This document shows, piece after piece, positions 29,346 through 41,096 of a stretch of DNA of 46,000 bases (positions are counted from its first letter, which is position 1; every line of letters begins with the position of its first letter). Origin of the DNA: Symbiodinium natans. Its lineage: Eukaryota > Sar > Dinophyceae > Suessiales > Symbiodiniaceae. The position numbers were made by a program, and so were the translations under genes. The notes under the pieces were generated by a model. That model did no database searches, was not told where the DNA came from, and worked only from the letters and a program-made list of their open reading frames with translations. The DNA lies in NCBI GenBank assembly GCA_905221605.1, contig CAJNDS010002128.1:95001-141000 (forward strand), written 5' to 3'.

Positions 29346-31796
29346 ATCAGAGGCAATCGGTTTAAAAATATTTTAAACATGTTTTAAACGGGTTTACCAG
29401 CTCAGACTGCGGTGGGCTCACGTCGGTCGAGAAAGGACGCAGAAGGAGACACGCGGTCAGGGCACACGTGTCGCTCGAGCTTTGCTTTCGCGCTCGCTAC
29501 AAAGATTTTGTTGCCGTTCTTCATTTGCAGTCGGTTTCGCCTCGGGCACGTGCAGGCGGGAGAGGGCGTTGTGACAGCTGGGATGTGTACTAGGCCCTGT
29601 GTCAGGTCAACTTGTTGGGAGTGGCCGCTAGATAGGGGAGAGGAAAGGACGAAGCAATGGAAATGGCCATGCTTTCCGACAGCGGTCCGCGGATCACCGC
29701 GGGTCTACAGGCACATTTTTCAAAACATGTACAGTTTCTGCCTCAGTATTTCTCCACATGTAGGGTATTCTTTGCCGTTCACAGGGCCACGTGCCTAGAG
29801 ACACAAGAGTTGTTGGTGTGGTATGCGGTGCTTGCTATTCTGCCGAAGTCGGCACCTGTGAACCGCGCAGACTCAGATGCAGAAATGGTTTGCGTATGTT
29901 TGCGTTGAGATGATGTACGTGGAGGTTGAAACCTTAATCACAGCTTTCAGATTTTTCAGCTTTCAAGTTTTCCCAAATAGAAGGTCTTTTCATGTTTTAG
30001 AGTGTCGTGATTGTTGACATAAAAGACATGCTCACTGAACAACACGGGTCTGCAATGCAGTGAATGCAAGTTTCCAAGGGATGTAACAACGGCTCGCGGG
30101 GGACTAATCGCCGTGAATGAAGCATTGCGGCAAGGCACAAAATAGAAGAGTCGGATTGAATTGGAGTGAGGCCGCGCGATTTGGAAGAGGTTCAACGTTC
30201 TTTTTGGAACTGGTCATGAACCTGGGAAGATCGCAACGGGCTTCTCATCCCGGCCAGTGTAAATAAATCATTTTGTTGGGTGCTTGCATTCTTTTGATTT
30301 GTTCAGGCATGCTTGTACCAAATTCAAGGTTTTGTGGTTCGTTTTTCCGCTTGTTTCTACTCTTTTGTCGCGAGCAGCACTGATTTCAAAAGATCCAGCA
30401 AGATCGAATTGGAGGCCAATTTGGTCGAAGATGAGGAAATTTCTTGTAGCAGCAATGGGGAGCCCAGAGTCGCGAATGAAAAGCCGGCAATGTAAATTCT
30501 GCATCAAAAGATGAAAAAAACATGCTAGACGAACCACCAGCTGCACCAGCCCTGTGCCCGCACAAGTGCACGATAGCAATGTCAGCAATCCCTGCATATC
30601 CAACTGTTTGCATTTGGATGACCACTGCGTCAATTTTGGGCTTTGTCAGAGAAGCGTCTTGCATGTTCGTGTGAATCGTGATGTGGCTTTGGCAAGTTGT
30701 TCGGGGAAGTTGTCTGGGAGCAGAAAAGAGAACCAAAGGGAGGTCTGCATCAGGATGTCTGAATTCGGGTCCTGTGGGAGGCAGCTTATGCAGCGCTGCT
30801 GAAGCTGCGCTCCCTCTTTTGGATCCCCCCCCTCCTAGCCAACTCCTCAGAGCATCGTTGCAAAGCTTTTGAGAGGAAGTTGAGAACGGAGTTCTAGCCT
30901 TGTACTCCTGTTAGTTGTAGAGTTGTGGAGAGCTCCTTCATGCTCCTTCGCTCCCTCGAGGCCATCGCCAAGTTCTTTACGATGCACCGATCCTGTTTTT
31001 TTATTTCAGTTTGTCTTCCTGATGTTGTGCTGCCTGGAGCAGCATTCTGCAAGCTCAGGTGGATGGTGTGCTACAACTTCATGACCTTGTGTTCTGTCGG
31101 AATTTTCGCCGCTTGTGCTGCAGTTTGAGAGATGGCTGTTGACGTTTAAACAAATGTAACAGTCATCTAAGGACAGTCATTTTTCATTGGTTAGATGTTG
31201 ATGCGCACACAGCGGAACAGTCTGAACATGTCGAAAGTGTCTGATGTTAGGATGACTACCGGATCATCGTGGAGGGGGAGCCCTATGCAGGCGTAAACAT
31301 TGCTTTCAGTAGTATGCCGCGGCACTGCCTGATAGCAGGCATGAGCAAGCATTTCTATTTTGACCCGTGGATGTGGTTGGGCATTGCGCGCGGAGCTTAG
31401 GAGCTTTAGCAGGCTTAAAGACCTTAAGGATGGTTTCTCAGTGTTGTTTTCAAGTAGAGGCAGCCTTGACATGGTGTGAAGGATATACCTGCTGGGCTGT
31501 CTCTGGATTCTGGAGATCTGGACGTCCTTGGGGCAGTTTGTGATCTCGTGGGCTGCGCAGCTTCTCCATCAGTCTCTTTCTCACTTTTTTTTGCTTCATA
31601 GCTTGCTGAACAGCCGAAGGTGGTGCTCAGTGATTTTCTATTTTACCGAGAAAGATGACGAAGAGAAGGTTCGGAGATGGCTTTCTGGTAGTTGGAGTGC
31701 GGCGCGTACCCGCGCGTGTAGTTTCAGGCACTTTTGGCACTTTTTCGGGGTGGGGGGGGATAACAACGTCATTCATATTGCGTCCATGCGCAAAAG

Positions 31797-32100
31797 ACTG
31801 GTGTTTTTACAGCGTGTTCGCCTCTTTGTCCAACATACTGCACAAGGATGTGGAACAAGCAAATCTATCACAAGCGTCCATGCCTTTCACGACCGTGCCC
31901 AAAAACACCGGTATTTTACAGCGTTTTATGCCCAAAACACTGATGTTTTTACAGCGTTTTCGCCTCTTTGTACTGCATACTGCACAAGGATGTGGAACAA
32001 GAAAATCTATCACAAGCGTCCATGCCTTTCGCGACCATGCCCAAAAACACTGGTATTTACAACTTTTTATGCCCAAAACACTGGTATTTACGGCGTTACC
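31797..32100. repeat. 142-bp tandem repeat, about 2 copies with 33-bp subunits
   Basis: GTTTTTACAGCGTGTTCGCC at 31803 recurs as GTTTTTACAGCGTTTTCGCC at 31944, and CACAAGGATGTGGAACAAG at 31841 recurs at 31983, giving a 141-142 bp period. Within units, TGCCCAAAA(A)CAC(T/C)G(G/A)T followed by TTTTACAGCG repeats about every 33 bp. The plus frames across it (31528-32211, 31655-32125) repeat the same peptide (ITSVHAF then FYAQNT) and are probably not genes. Confidence 0.85.
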
Positions 32101-32213
32101 CTGCAAGAAAAAACCCTCAACATAAAACCCATGACCCGGCCTTCCACTCCGAAATCTCTACCCCATAAATACAGCGAGAGTCACTTCACGAAAACTACTG
32201 TAGCTAATTAGGC

Positions 32214-32545
32214 GAATAGCATGCCCCCCAAAAATAGACAAAGTTTTCCTCTTCTGCTGAAACCCCGCGCCTGCTGATCTTTTCGGCATGTCCTCACAGT
32301 GACTTCAAAAAAGGCAAAACAAAAAACAAGCAGGCAAACAGCCTCAACAGCATGCCCGCCAAAATGGACCAGGTTTTCTTGCAGTGCTAAAAAAACCCAT
32401 GCCTGCCGATGTTTTCGGCTTCTCCTGAGAGTCACTTTACAAAAATCACCAAAACTAACTAGAAATAGCATGCCCCCCCAAAATGGCAAAAATCTTCCTC
32501 TACTCCTGAAAACCCACCCTGCCGATGTTTTCTGTCTGCACGTCC
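32214..32545. repeat. Diverged ~125-bp tandem repeat, 3 copies
   Basis: AGCATGCCC(C/G)CC with AAAAT follows at about 32218, 32348 and 32467. Each is followed by a TTTTCCTC/TTTTCTTG block, an AAACCC block, TGCCGATGTTTTC or TGCTGATCTTTTC, and a CACTT(T/C)AC block. Spacing is about 130 and 119 bp. The minus frame 32208-32573 is open across all three and spells a threefold repeated peptide (FWGGMLF, FGGHAV, FLGGMLF), which follows from the DNA repeat. Confidence 0.75.
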
Positions 32546-34401
32546 GTTCTTGAGAACATGCCTTTTGTACCACGCGCGGGAATCAACCGCGAACCTGGTA
32601 GTTGAAGGAAGGATTCCGTACGCCGAGCTTTAAAATTTAGTCACAATTTTTAGAGAGGATAGAGAGGCGAGCAGACCCGGCAGTACATGGCAGGTGGCTA
32701 TCCCGGTTGCAGCTTGGAAAGCGCTGTGGATTGCAGCCCGGTACCACACAGGCCTGACAGGATTTAGGAGCCTGTGTGATCCCGGTGCATGGGCTCTTAC
32801 TTCCAGGCAGCATCATGCTTGGCGCGTTTGGAATTTGGCTGAGCCCTTGGCACCTGCCACGTGGGAACGGGTGTGTTTTATGCATCTTTTCCCGAGTGTT
32901 TCACACATTTATACACTCAGAGGTTCTTCCGAATTTTCCGCATGGCAGCGTGGATTTGGGTCAGAATCTCAGAGACGGAGCGCAAGCTGAGTATCCAGTT
33001 GGTCCAAATGATGATCCCGGATGTGAGATTTGGTGCAGCATTGGCCGCCACTGCTGAGTCTGAAAGTCTTCCACACAAGAGCTCCAAATGCGGCAGCTTC
33101 GTCCCCCTCAGCCTCTTGAATCCCGTTATCCAGCCTGCGACTGAGAGCGCTTCTTCTTTTTTCAGACAAAATCCAATCATTCACTTCCACGTCATCTCGC
33201 AAGGGCTATTGGCAAATGCTTTGATAGCTGCCTCGGCGACAAAGAGAAAAGGGGCAGTCAAGCCGGAAGCTGGCAAGCCTGGCATATTCATTGCTATTTA
33301 CTATAAGCACATCTGGGGAGCCTTGTGCTGACACTTTCTGATCCGAAAGGCAGGAGGGAGACTCCATCTATCAGCAGTCGCTTGGCAGCTCAATGCTTCC
33401 ATACGCAATGAATCGTAATGACATGGAATGCGCGGCCAGCCTCTTCCATCGAGTGGAACCCAGCTCAGCATGTCCTGGGCTGCAGGTATTCCAAGGACGC
33501 CTACCAAGATGTTACGATTCGATCGCAGCACTTTTGGCAGGAGCAGTATTGCAGCTGAAGAGAGCTGAAGCACTCAAGTGTTGAGGGTAGTTTGGACGTC
33601 AGGCCAAGGAGAAAGCTCAGAAATACATCAGTTCCCAACCGCAGGTTAAGAAGTGACCACCTCAAGCCATGGCATGCGGACACCGCAGTGTCGATCCTCA
33701 CTTGCGAATCTGAAGGTACACGGGCAAATGCCGACCGAGCACCTTCATTGGAGTTATGGCTATTGCTATTGTGCTGCACTCAAACTGCCTCGAGTCTGCT
33801 CCCTCACTGCTCAAATAGTACAATCTCAGCCACTCGGTAGCGACTCCAGCTGAGACTTGCGAGCCAACCATAGCCAACCTCAGGCTGGCTTCCTCATCTC
33901 TTACATCATTATGAATCATTCAGGTGCCGTCCAGGCCTATTGCTATGTTTTTCGCGCAGAGAGTTTGCCTGAATGAGGTGTCAACGATCCAGCAAAGTCC
34001 AATTTCATTCAGGATCCCCTTGTCCAGTCCTCATCTGGTGTCGGTTGATTGCTGCTCCTGTCCGTTGGCTGCTGCACTTCTTTGATTTTGCTGTGAGCGA
34101 CCCCTAAGATGGTGTCCGCCGTGGCCTTCTTCCTGTGTGGCTCAATTGCGTGCCGCCGTCTGCTGCTAGCTTGGAATCAGACCCTTCTGCAGTCAAACTC
34201 CTCAAATGCAGGTACGATTTCTGCGCTCTGTATGACCATCTGGCCATGGCCTTGGCTCCCAACTGACCTTTACAGATCGTCGATGTATTTGGCTGAACAA
34301 TGGGTAAGCTGCTGCACGGGAGACAATGCGTCGTTGATACCTGCAGGCAGACTCGCTTCTCTATTGCTTTGCGTACAACCGCAAAGTGAACAAGAAAACC
34401 A

Positions 34402-34632
34402 TTGACAAGCTGGGATCCCGTTGGCTATCAAGTAGCTTCCATGAAACAGATGCCCGTGATCCCGTCCAGCGCCGACAGCAGGTTCGTGCCAGAAGAGATC
34501 CAAGAAATGATTGGCCGCGAACTTGTCTCTGTTGCAGTGTTGCAGCACTGCAGGTCCGTCATCGGCAGGGACTCACTTGGTCTGCAGTACCCTAGTGGTC
34601 ATGTAGTGCGTCTTGAAGATAACGCAAAATAA
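34402..34632 (+). CDS. Unrecognised 76-codon ORF, possible exon
   Basis: The frame reads SWDPVGYQVASMKQMPVIPS and ADSRFVPEEIQEMIGRELVS, then ends VVRLEDNAK before TAA at 34630-34632. This is one of the more protein-like stretches in the region. AG|G junction-like sites lie near 34552-34580 and could mark introns. Family unknown. Confidence 0.25.
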   Translation: MTSWDPVGYQVASMKQMPVIPSSADSRFVPEEIQEMIGRELVSVAVLQHCRSVIGRDSLGLQYPSGHVVRLEDNAK

Positions 34633-35191
34633 GGTTATAAGTTTCAACTTAGGTTAGCATTTGATTGAGGCAAGGAAGTGATCGAGTCCTCCAAGAAGCC
34701 CTCCTATGGCTACCATGGCAGGGCAAGGCCAGATGAGAGGATGTGGTAACCAATGTGGTAGGTCTCAGAACTTCTGACAAGAATTTGCAGAGAACTCGCA
34801 AAGTCGCAAAGCACTTAAGACTTATTATTCCCATCGTGCAGCTCCGGTGACCAAGGCCTGAGATGTTCGTGTCCACGTGGCTGAAACAGGGCCAGCACAC
34901 TTTCGGTGGCTGGTCGCTGAGTGGAGGTGAACACGGTGAACACCACCAGGTGAGCGATGCTGTGCAATAGTGCAGTGAGCGGTGCTCTTCAGTGATCCTC
35001 CAGTGCTCCTTCAACGTGTGTTTCAAGAGTCACCCGAACAGTCAACACTAAGGGGTTCCAACGTCAAGGGTAAGAGGGGCTAGATCGAGTGGCCCGTGGC
35101 CGGCGCCCGCGGCTTGAACCAGTGCTCACATTTAGACGAGGTGAGCATCGTGCTCTTGCCGGGATGCCGGCGTGGGCGCGCTCGCCGTGCT

Positions 35192-35356
35192 GCAATGCGA
35201 AGCGGTCGTCACTTTTGGATGTCTTAGTTTATTTAATGTGAAAATTTGGACATCTAGGTTCACCAAACGTGAAAGTGCTCGAAAAATACGTAACTGTCGT
35301 CGCTCTTGGACGTCTGTGCTCGCAAATGCGTAGCAGTCATCCCTTTTGGACTTCCG
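35192..35356. repeat. Three dispersed copies of a ~30-bp motif
   Basis: The motif AATRCGWARC-N-GTCRTC followed by CTTTTGGA or CTCTTGGA occurs at 35194-35220, 35284-35316 and 35323-35355, always on plus, with spacing of about 90 and 39 bp. Confidence 0.55.
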
Positions 35357-36629
35357 CTGACAGAGTCATGACCGTTTGGAGTGTATCTCAAAAATGGACG
35401 AGGATGTGTGGGGCGTGTCGGGGGTTGTCTTCCAGGCGCTGGCAAGACAGGGTGAGACCATCCGCTGTGCACGTTGAACCGCGCATAAACACACCTAGAG
35501 CAGCTATAGGTGGCATGGTGATGTCTTGTTTTGCATCTGCATGGTCGGTGGCGATTAACGACATGGTCCAGGGCTTGTAGGCAGAGTCGGGAATCCCGCC
35601 CCCCCTCCGCCCCATTCCGCCCCATGCAGATGCAACACGAAGACAGCCTTTTCCTTCACCAGAACTCCTACCAAGACCAAAAAACTGGCACGGTGGCAGT
35701 GGCGCGTGCCATGTTTGCTTCATTCTCGCCGTGCGCAATGTCAGACAGAATTCACCGTATCCAGATCGATGCTGAACATGCGCTCGCCGCTACTCCTGAC
35801 TCCCAGCCCCCGGGCCACGAACTGAATCGACTGGAGGTCGAAGGATTGACTCGTCGAACTCCGCAGGTTTTCGAGGGTGTCCTTGTCCAAACCGGGCCTG
35901 CGCAGTTCAAACTTAGGGGATGCAGCATGTGTTGAATCGCCAGGGCAACTTGTAGTCACTGTATTTCGTTAGTCAAAGTTAGTATGCGGCAGGCGGCCAA
36001 GCCCCACCACGAAGGCCATGATTCGTTGGCTGTATCTTCGTTGCGGTCATCAGTCCTGCTTCTTGCAGGCCACATGCAGACGCAGCCTGCAGCACTCCCG
36101 CAGCAGCAAATGCCGCAAGGCCTCTGTCTCAGTATACTCATGGAAGCTCAGTGCATTCAGAAGTGCAAGACTCGGCATGAGTGCTGCTGGCCAAAGTTAT
36201 CCTTAGTATCGCTCGTTGGAGTTTTGCCTCGAAAGGTGGGACGTGTGTTAAACTGGTCCCAGAATCTGTTGGACACTGTATGCCTGCGAATCATTGCGAA
36301 ACGTCGAGTAGACGCGACACGGCTGTTTTGTGATTTGACTTCATGTTCCTCGATTAGATACCGCTGTTTTGTTGAAGCTGTGTTCCAAGTTTTTCACAAG
36401 GTCCACTCACACCAATGCTGGTCATGTAAATGCCTGTTGAGTGCAGCTGCCTGTGCAGGCCCGCCACCTTTCCAGTCGCAGCCCGCGAAGCTTGCTTGCA
36501 AGACATGCACGATTTTCCATGAGCGACGAGATGTACATCATATCGTATCATATCACTTATTATACCACATTCTTTCATATCATGTCATGTAGGGTTTGTG
36601 GCCCGGTGTGTTCTTGACTTGTCGAGTTT

Positions 36630-36885
36630 TTTTCCGGGCTTGTAACAGGCGCCGCGGGGTCCCTCCGCGACAAAGGTTTGTAGCAGACGGGCCGTGTCCG
36701 CGACAACCCCCCCCCCGCGAAAAGGCTACAACCCCCCCCCCCCCCCGAAAAAAGACAGCAATACCATTGAATTTTCTCATTGCCAATCTCGATGCGACCT
36801 TGATGTGTGTCTGCAACTTTCACTCTCAGTCCGCGACAAGGCCTGCGACAGGGCGCGACATACCTGCGACAACCCGCGCGACTGC
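36630..36885. repeat. CGCGACAA-rich module with long C-runs
   Basis: CTTGTAACAG at 36639 and TTTGTAGCAGACGG near 36676 alternate with CCGCGACAA (near 36664 and 36698), followed by C-runs of 10 (36707-36716) and 14 (36733-36746). Further GCGACA(A/G) copies lie at 36833-36875. A related module is at 37088-37162. Confidence 0.6.
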
Positions 36886-36931
36886 TCGAGCCACCAGGTG
36901 CCCATCCGTAGGACAACCTTGAACGAGAAGC

Positions 36932-37050
36932 CCAGGGTTTATATTTACAGGGTTCAGGGTTTAATGGCTCTCCGGTAAAATCGCTGCGGTCCTTAAACCC
37001 TTCATCCGAAACCCCAACCCTAAACCTAAGCCCTTTACCCTAAACCCTTA
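36932..37050. repeat. Small inverted interstitial telomeric patch
   Basis: The G-strand words AGGGTTTA, CAGGGTTCAGGGTTTA (36932-36963) are followed 30 bp later by the C-strand words CCAACCCTAAACC, CCCTTTACCCTAAACCC (36992-37050). Order on plus is TTTAGGG-type, then CCCTAAA-type. Confidence 0.6.
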
Positions 37051-37087
37051 CAAAACCAAATAAGAAAATTGGGTTCAAAGTAGCGGC

Positions 37088-37162
37088 GCGACAAACGTAT
37101 GAAAGAACCTGCCCGCGACAAGGCTTGTAACAGAGGGGGTGGGGGACCCCCCGCGACAACCC
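37088..37162. repeat. Second CGCGACAA module
   Basis: GCGCGACAAACG, then CCCGCGACAAGGCTTGTAACAG, then a G-run and CCCCCCGCGACAACCC. The arrangement CTTGTAACAG-(G/C-rich)-CCGCGACAA matches the module about 450 bp upstream, on the other side of the telomeric patch. Confidence 0.6.
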
Positions 37163-37600
37163 GAATTTTGACCCACTCCCGACTTGTTGGCGACTGTGCC
37201 ACAGTGCCACTAGAGGAAAATGGCCCCGAGACAAAACAAGTCTACAATCCAGGCAGGTTCGTTGGGTCTCGACACGCTTTTCTCTCCTCCAATGTCTTCT
37301 AGTATTTTGGCGTGTTTTTGTTGGTTTTTGCTGTTGGGGTAGCCACGACCAACCAAACCTCCCATTCGCACCATCTTTTGGGGCCCTCAAGTCAGGTGCA
37401 CATTTAAGAGGCAGACCCAGATATGTACTGATGTACGCCAGGCGGGTTGATGTTGGTCATTGTGTGTGGAGTACTGGCTTTTGTACCAGTAGGTGAGACA
37501 GGGCCAGCGTGCATCCTATGTAAGTAAGCTCCCTTGAGACCGAGTTTCTAGATTCTTGGCTCTTCTTGCCGAAAGTAGGCAAGTGGGCGAGTGCGGCAGT

Positions 37601-37637
37601 GGGGCAGGGGAGGGGGGGGGGAGGGGGCGGGGGGCGG
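37601..37637 (+). repeat. G-quadruplex-type G-run cluster
   Basis: Runs of G4, G4, G10, G5 and G6 separated by one or two bases lie on plus. This satisfies the usual intramolecular quadruplex pattern with room to spare. Confidence 0.8.
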
Positions 37638-38519
37638 CCAGTACGGCAATTCCGCCCCATAGTGGGGTGGACGGAGCAAGTTGTTGGCATTTTTAAATTC
37701 AAAAACCAGAAACATTTCTCGCAACCATATCGGCATCAAAGACTGTTTCAGATTCATATGTCCTAAGTCTTTTGGATGTTGACCATGTACAGTCAACATA
37801 GTTTTTCTCTGAAAGAAATTTGTTTTTACAGTACTTGTTGTAGAAGTCTATTGTCTTGATATAACCAAAACATGCAAAAAAACAACGCTTCGATACATGC
37901 TCAACGAGACAGAGATCTGTCTCGCACATTGCTTAAATTTTTTAAAGTTAAGCAACCACCTGCGAAAATCGCAACAAGACTTCCTGTTTCCTGCAAGTGG
38001 CAGTGTGAGTTTCTTGCTTTGGGTGCACAAGCACAGAGCCTTTAATGAAAGTGTTATCCTTTTTTGACAAGTTTTACAGACTTCTGATTGTTATGGTTGA
38101 AAATCATACGATTTCCCAGTTGGTTTTCTATTCGCCATTTCAGCTCTTGTCCAACTAAAGAAAAATCTGCATTAAGTTCTTGTCAGGTGCTATGTTGGAA
38201 AAAGGGGCATGGTGAAAGCATGTCGTGGCCACGGCTGATGGAGCGGGGCACCCTGCATTAAGACTCTGTGAATTGCGATTTTTCCGCTAAGACCCCGGGA
38301 CGGCATTTACAGACCCACAGGCCAAACAATTCTCAACGGACAAAAAAACTCAGTATGCCGAGCCGGCATCTGGAGCCTGAGGTCGAATGTGTCGATTGTT
38401 GGTGCAGCACGAAGCCCGAAAGAAGCCGTCTCGAAACACCGTCTGAATTTTGCAGGTTCAATGTCTAAGGATGTGTAAGTTGTTGCAACCCGAGCTAAAG
38501 CTAAGGGCTGGCTATCCAA

Positions 38520-38540
38520 TGTCTCACATGCGGTGAGACA
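38520..38540. repeat. Perfect 8-bp hairpin
   Basis: TGTCTCAC and GTGAGACA are exact reverse complements around the loop ATGCG. Confidence 0.6.
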
Positions 38541-40020
38541 CGGTGTGAGCGTCGCAAGGTGCCTTTGCGAAACTGTAGCTAGGGCTGCAGACTTCAAAAC
38601 AGAAGGCATGGCTGAAAGATATATGTAAATGCCATGTACCTGTATTGTACAAAGATGTGCCATGTGGGCAGGTGCACAGCCTGGCTCCACTAAGACTTGC
38701 AAATGCTTCCCGATGCACGCTTGAATTAGGAAAGGCCTTTGTTTGCTTGTCCAAGTTCCAAGTTGCCAAGGGTGTCTCTCAAAGTCGCTCGATGTGAGTG
38801 CGCCAACGTTTCCATAACAATGACTTGTTTGCTTGGTCCGTTGAGCCTGCACGAGACTGCGCAGGCAGCATCTGACAGCATGATTGTTTCTTTTAAGCTT
38901 GAACTAAGCGTCACCCCATCCCAGTTTAGTTGAGTCTCTGCAGGCCAGACCCGCACTCAGCATGCAATGATCATCAATCAGTACCTTCACAACAATTTGG
39001 AACATGAACTGCGGTATATTGTGGTACACTGTGGCAGCAATGCGTTTTTCCGCAATGCCATGGCGGCTGGCTTGGTAGCATCCTCGGATCTGCTCCTGAC
39101 TGCGCTGGTTGGCAGTGTAATGGCAAGGATGCGGATGGATCTCGTGTTCATCGTAGGTGAGTCATCCTCAACGGATTTCCATGGGTATATCTTCCGGTGT
39201 TGAAGCCTCCATGAACTAGCTGAAATCGAGGCCGCAGGTTGTGCAGGCCCATAGACCTATCCCCGAACTGTAACAAGAAGACTCGGAGAATTCAGCAGCG
39301 AAAGGACAGAAACCCCAACTCGACAGGCCCAACATCTAAACTGAGGATGCGATCCCAAACAGACAGGTAGTGTGGCAATGGGGTCGTTTTGGAACGAAGA
39401 AGGTGCAATAAAGTGCGCAATCATGTTCGAATATCCCACTGACGGACGTCTGAGCTCCCGAATTTGCTGGCTAAAGCCGGTGCCGGAGCCGAGGTGCACA
39501 CAGCAAAATGATGCAAAATGCACAGCGTCTCAGCACTTTTGCGGAGGTGCTGTGAAACGCTATGAAACCTCTGTCTTCACGACTTTGGTTGTGGCCGAGG
39601 CAAACAGTTAAGTCATGAATGATCTTCAACTCCAAGAATGACAGAAAACTACCTTTGCATTTGCAATCGAAAATCGCATTCGTTAATGGTTTGTATCTTT
39701 GGACTTTTCATGTGTGCATGCACCATGCATGCCCTTGCGCGCACGGTGGCATCTCAATTTCGGCATGCGCCACATAAATCACATCCCATCCCCGTCGGAT
39801 TTTGCACGGCGACGCATCTCACAATCTCAAGCCCTTCGATGCGTGCTGACAAAACCAGAGTGTTCCAGTTCTGTGTGCAGATGAATCAGATGAACTCTTT
39901 TTGGCTATTGAGTTCCATTTGTATGATCTGCTGCCCAGATAGCTCGTGCAGCCCGGGCATCCTCGATTGATGCGGAGGTTGAGGTGCCAGCTTTGTGTAA
40001 GCTTTTGGACTCTGAAAAAC

Positions 40021-40070
40021 TGAGCCTTGCTGAGCCTTGCTAAGCCTCGCGGAGCCTCGCGGAGCCCCGC
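40021..40070. repeat. Decamer tandem repeat, five copies
   Basis: TGAGCCTTGC twice, then TAAGCCTCGC, GGAGCCTCGC and GGAGCCCCGC: five 10-bp units with few changes. Confidence 0.9.
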
Positions 40071-40778
40071 TCTGATGCTTGTTGCAGGCGTGCCTGCAGA
40101 ATGCCACGTCCCTTTTGGATGAGGCGCTGTCCTGATGAAACCTGCCAACGTCGAAAAGTGGTGTCGAGCCTCCATGCTGCACTGCAAAGGCTGAACTAGA
40201 AAGAATCTCAGAGCAACTAATTCTTGCTGTGAGATGTCTTGAGGCCCGGAGCATGCCTGGATCCTTGCCAGCAAATCCGGACTGATTCGGGTCTTCAGCC
40301 ATGTCTTGAAATCTCTCTCGTTTGGAGCGGAACTGCAGATGCATTGATTGCAGCTTTTTGTTGGAGGAGTTCGTCATCCTGGAGGGGTTCCAATGCTTGG
40401 TGCGGCACGTCCTTGCAAGTTCCTCAACATCTTTCGTAACAGCTTGCCATGTGTGTAGCCATCCCGCAGAGGCTCAACGGCCTGAGGTGGGAAGACACTT
40501 GCAGCGAGCAGTGCGCCCTCCGTTTAGTGCATGTCGCAGAACTGTGCTCAAGTTTGCATCCGACCGGCGGATGTCAGGAAATCCTTTTTGATGCTGCCTT
40601 GAAGCTCAAGAAGTGCCGAGCCTAATATGTTTGCAACAATCAGACATCCCCTGTCAATCGGTTGAAGTTCCGACCGGGACCGAGACGTTTGTTTAGCTCA
40701 CGTAAAGAATTCAGATGAGCTGTGTTGTCGTGCGACAGTCGTCTTCTTTCATGCCTTTCATGTGTTAGCCCCCAGTGA

Positions 40779-41096
40779 ATGGCCAGCGCTCCGAGGTCGT
40801 CTCCTCGTGCTCTGATGGGAAAGGCCTGCGTCAGGGCAAGCCGCCGGGACTGGAAGCAGGCGGTGGGCCGGTGGGAGTCCGTTGGCAACAAGTCGAAGTT
40901 ACTGTACGTCGCCGGAGATGTCAGTTGGTGCAGAGTGCAACAAGACCATTCCGTCAAGGCCCTGGATTATTTTAGAAGAGTGCTGCAGCGCGCAGCACCT
41001 CACGCGCCGCAATCTGGAGAACATCTCCAAGTTCTCAAGGAGGCATGGGGATGGCGCTTCTCAGTGCTCTGCGGCTACTCATTTGACATACCGTGA
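40779..41096 (+). CDS. Unrecognised helical ORF (TPR-like spacing)
   Basis: The frame includes RASRRDWKQAVGRWESV and HSVKALDYFRRVLQRAAPH. Alternating Ala, Leu and aromatic spacing resembles tetratricopeptide helices, but no full consensus is present. It could belong with the similar ORF 350 bp downstream. Low confidence. Confidence 0.25.
   Translation: MASAPRSSPRALMGKACVRASRRDWKQAVGRWESVGNKSKLLYVAGDVSWCRVQQDHSVKALDYFRRVLQRAAPHAPQSGEHLQVLKEAWGWRFSVLCGYSFDIP

Larger units (their letters stand above)
24739..31790. other. Unassigned DNA, no gene recognised
   Basis: About 7 kb without a recognisable domain, RNA gene or mobile element. Features of note are a purine-rich patch at 25895-25990, a candidate 3' exon at 26512-26751, a G11 run at 28794-28804, and a (GC)7 run at 29332-29345 followed by AT-rich near-palindromes. 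Short ORFs exist throughout (27962-28393 is the longest protein-like one) but give no family clue. Confidence 0.4.
32574..36590. other. Unassigned DNA, no gene recognised
   Basis: Short ORFs on both strands and no known domain. Candidates worth a glance are plus 32861-33331 (156 codons), plus 34402-34632 and minus 35741-35959. A small triplicated motif lies at 35192-35356. No LTR or RT signature. Confidence 0.35.

Noticed and set aside
31797-32545. CRISPR array
   Set aside because: Repeat units are adjacent and diverged with no unique spacers of even length, and the genome context is eukaryotic.
32208-32573. Minus-strand 121-codon Phe/Gly-rich ORF
   Set aside because: Its threefold repeated peptide simply mirrors the DNA tandem repeat; no start context or known family.
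32570-32610. Possible tRNA-like arm (CGCGG-GAATCAA-CCGCG)
   Set aside because: The 5-bp stem and 7-nt loop is isolated; no acceptor, D or T arm or box A/B spacing could be found.
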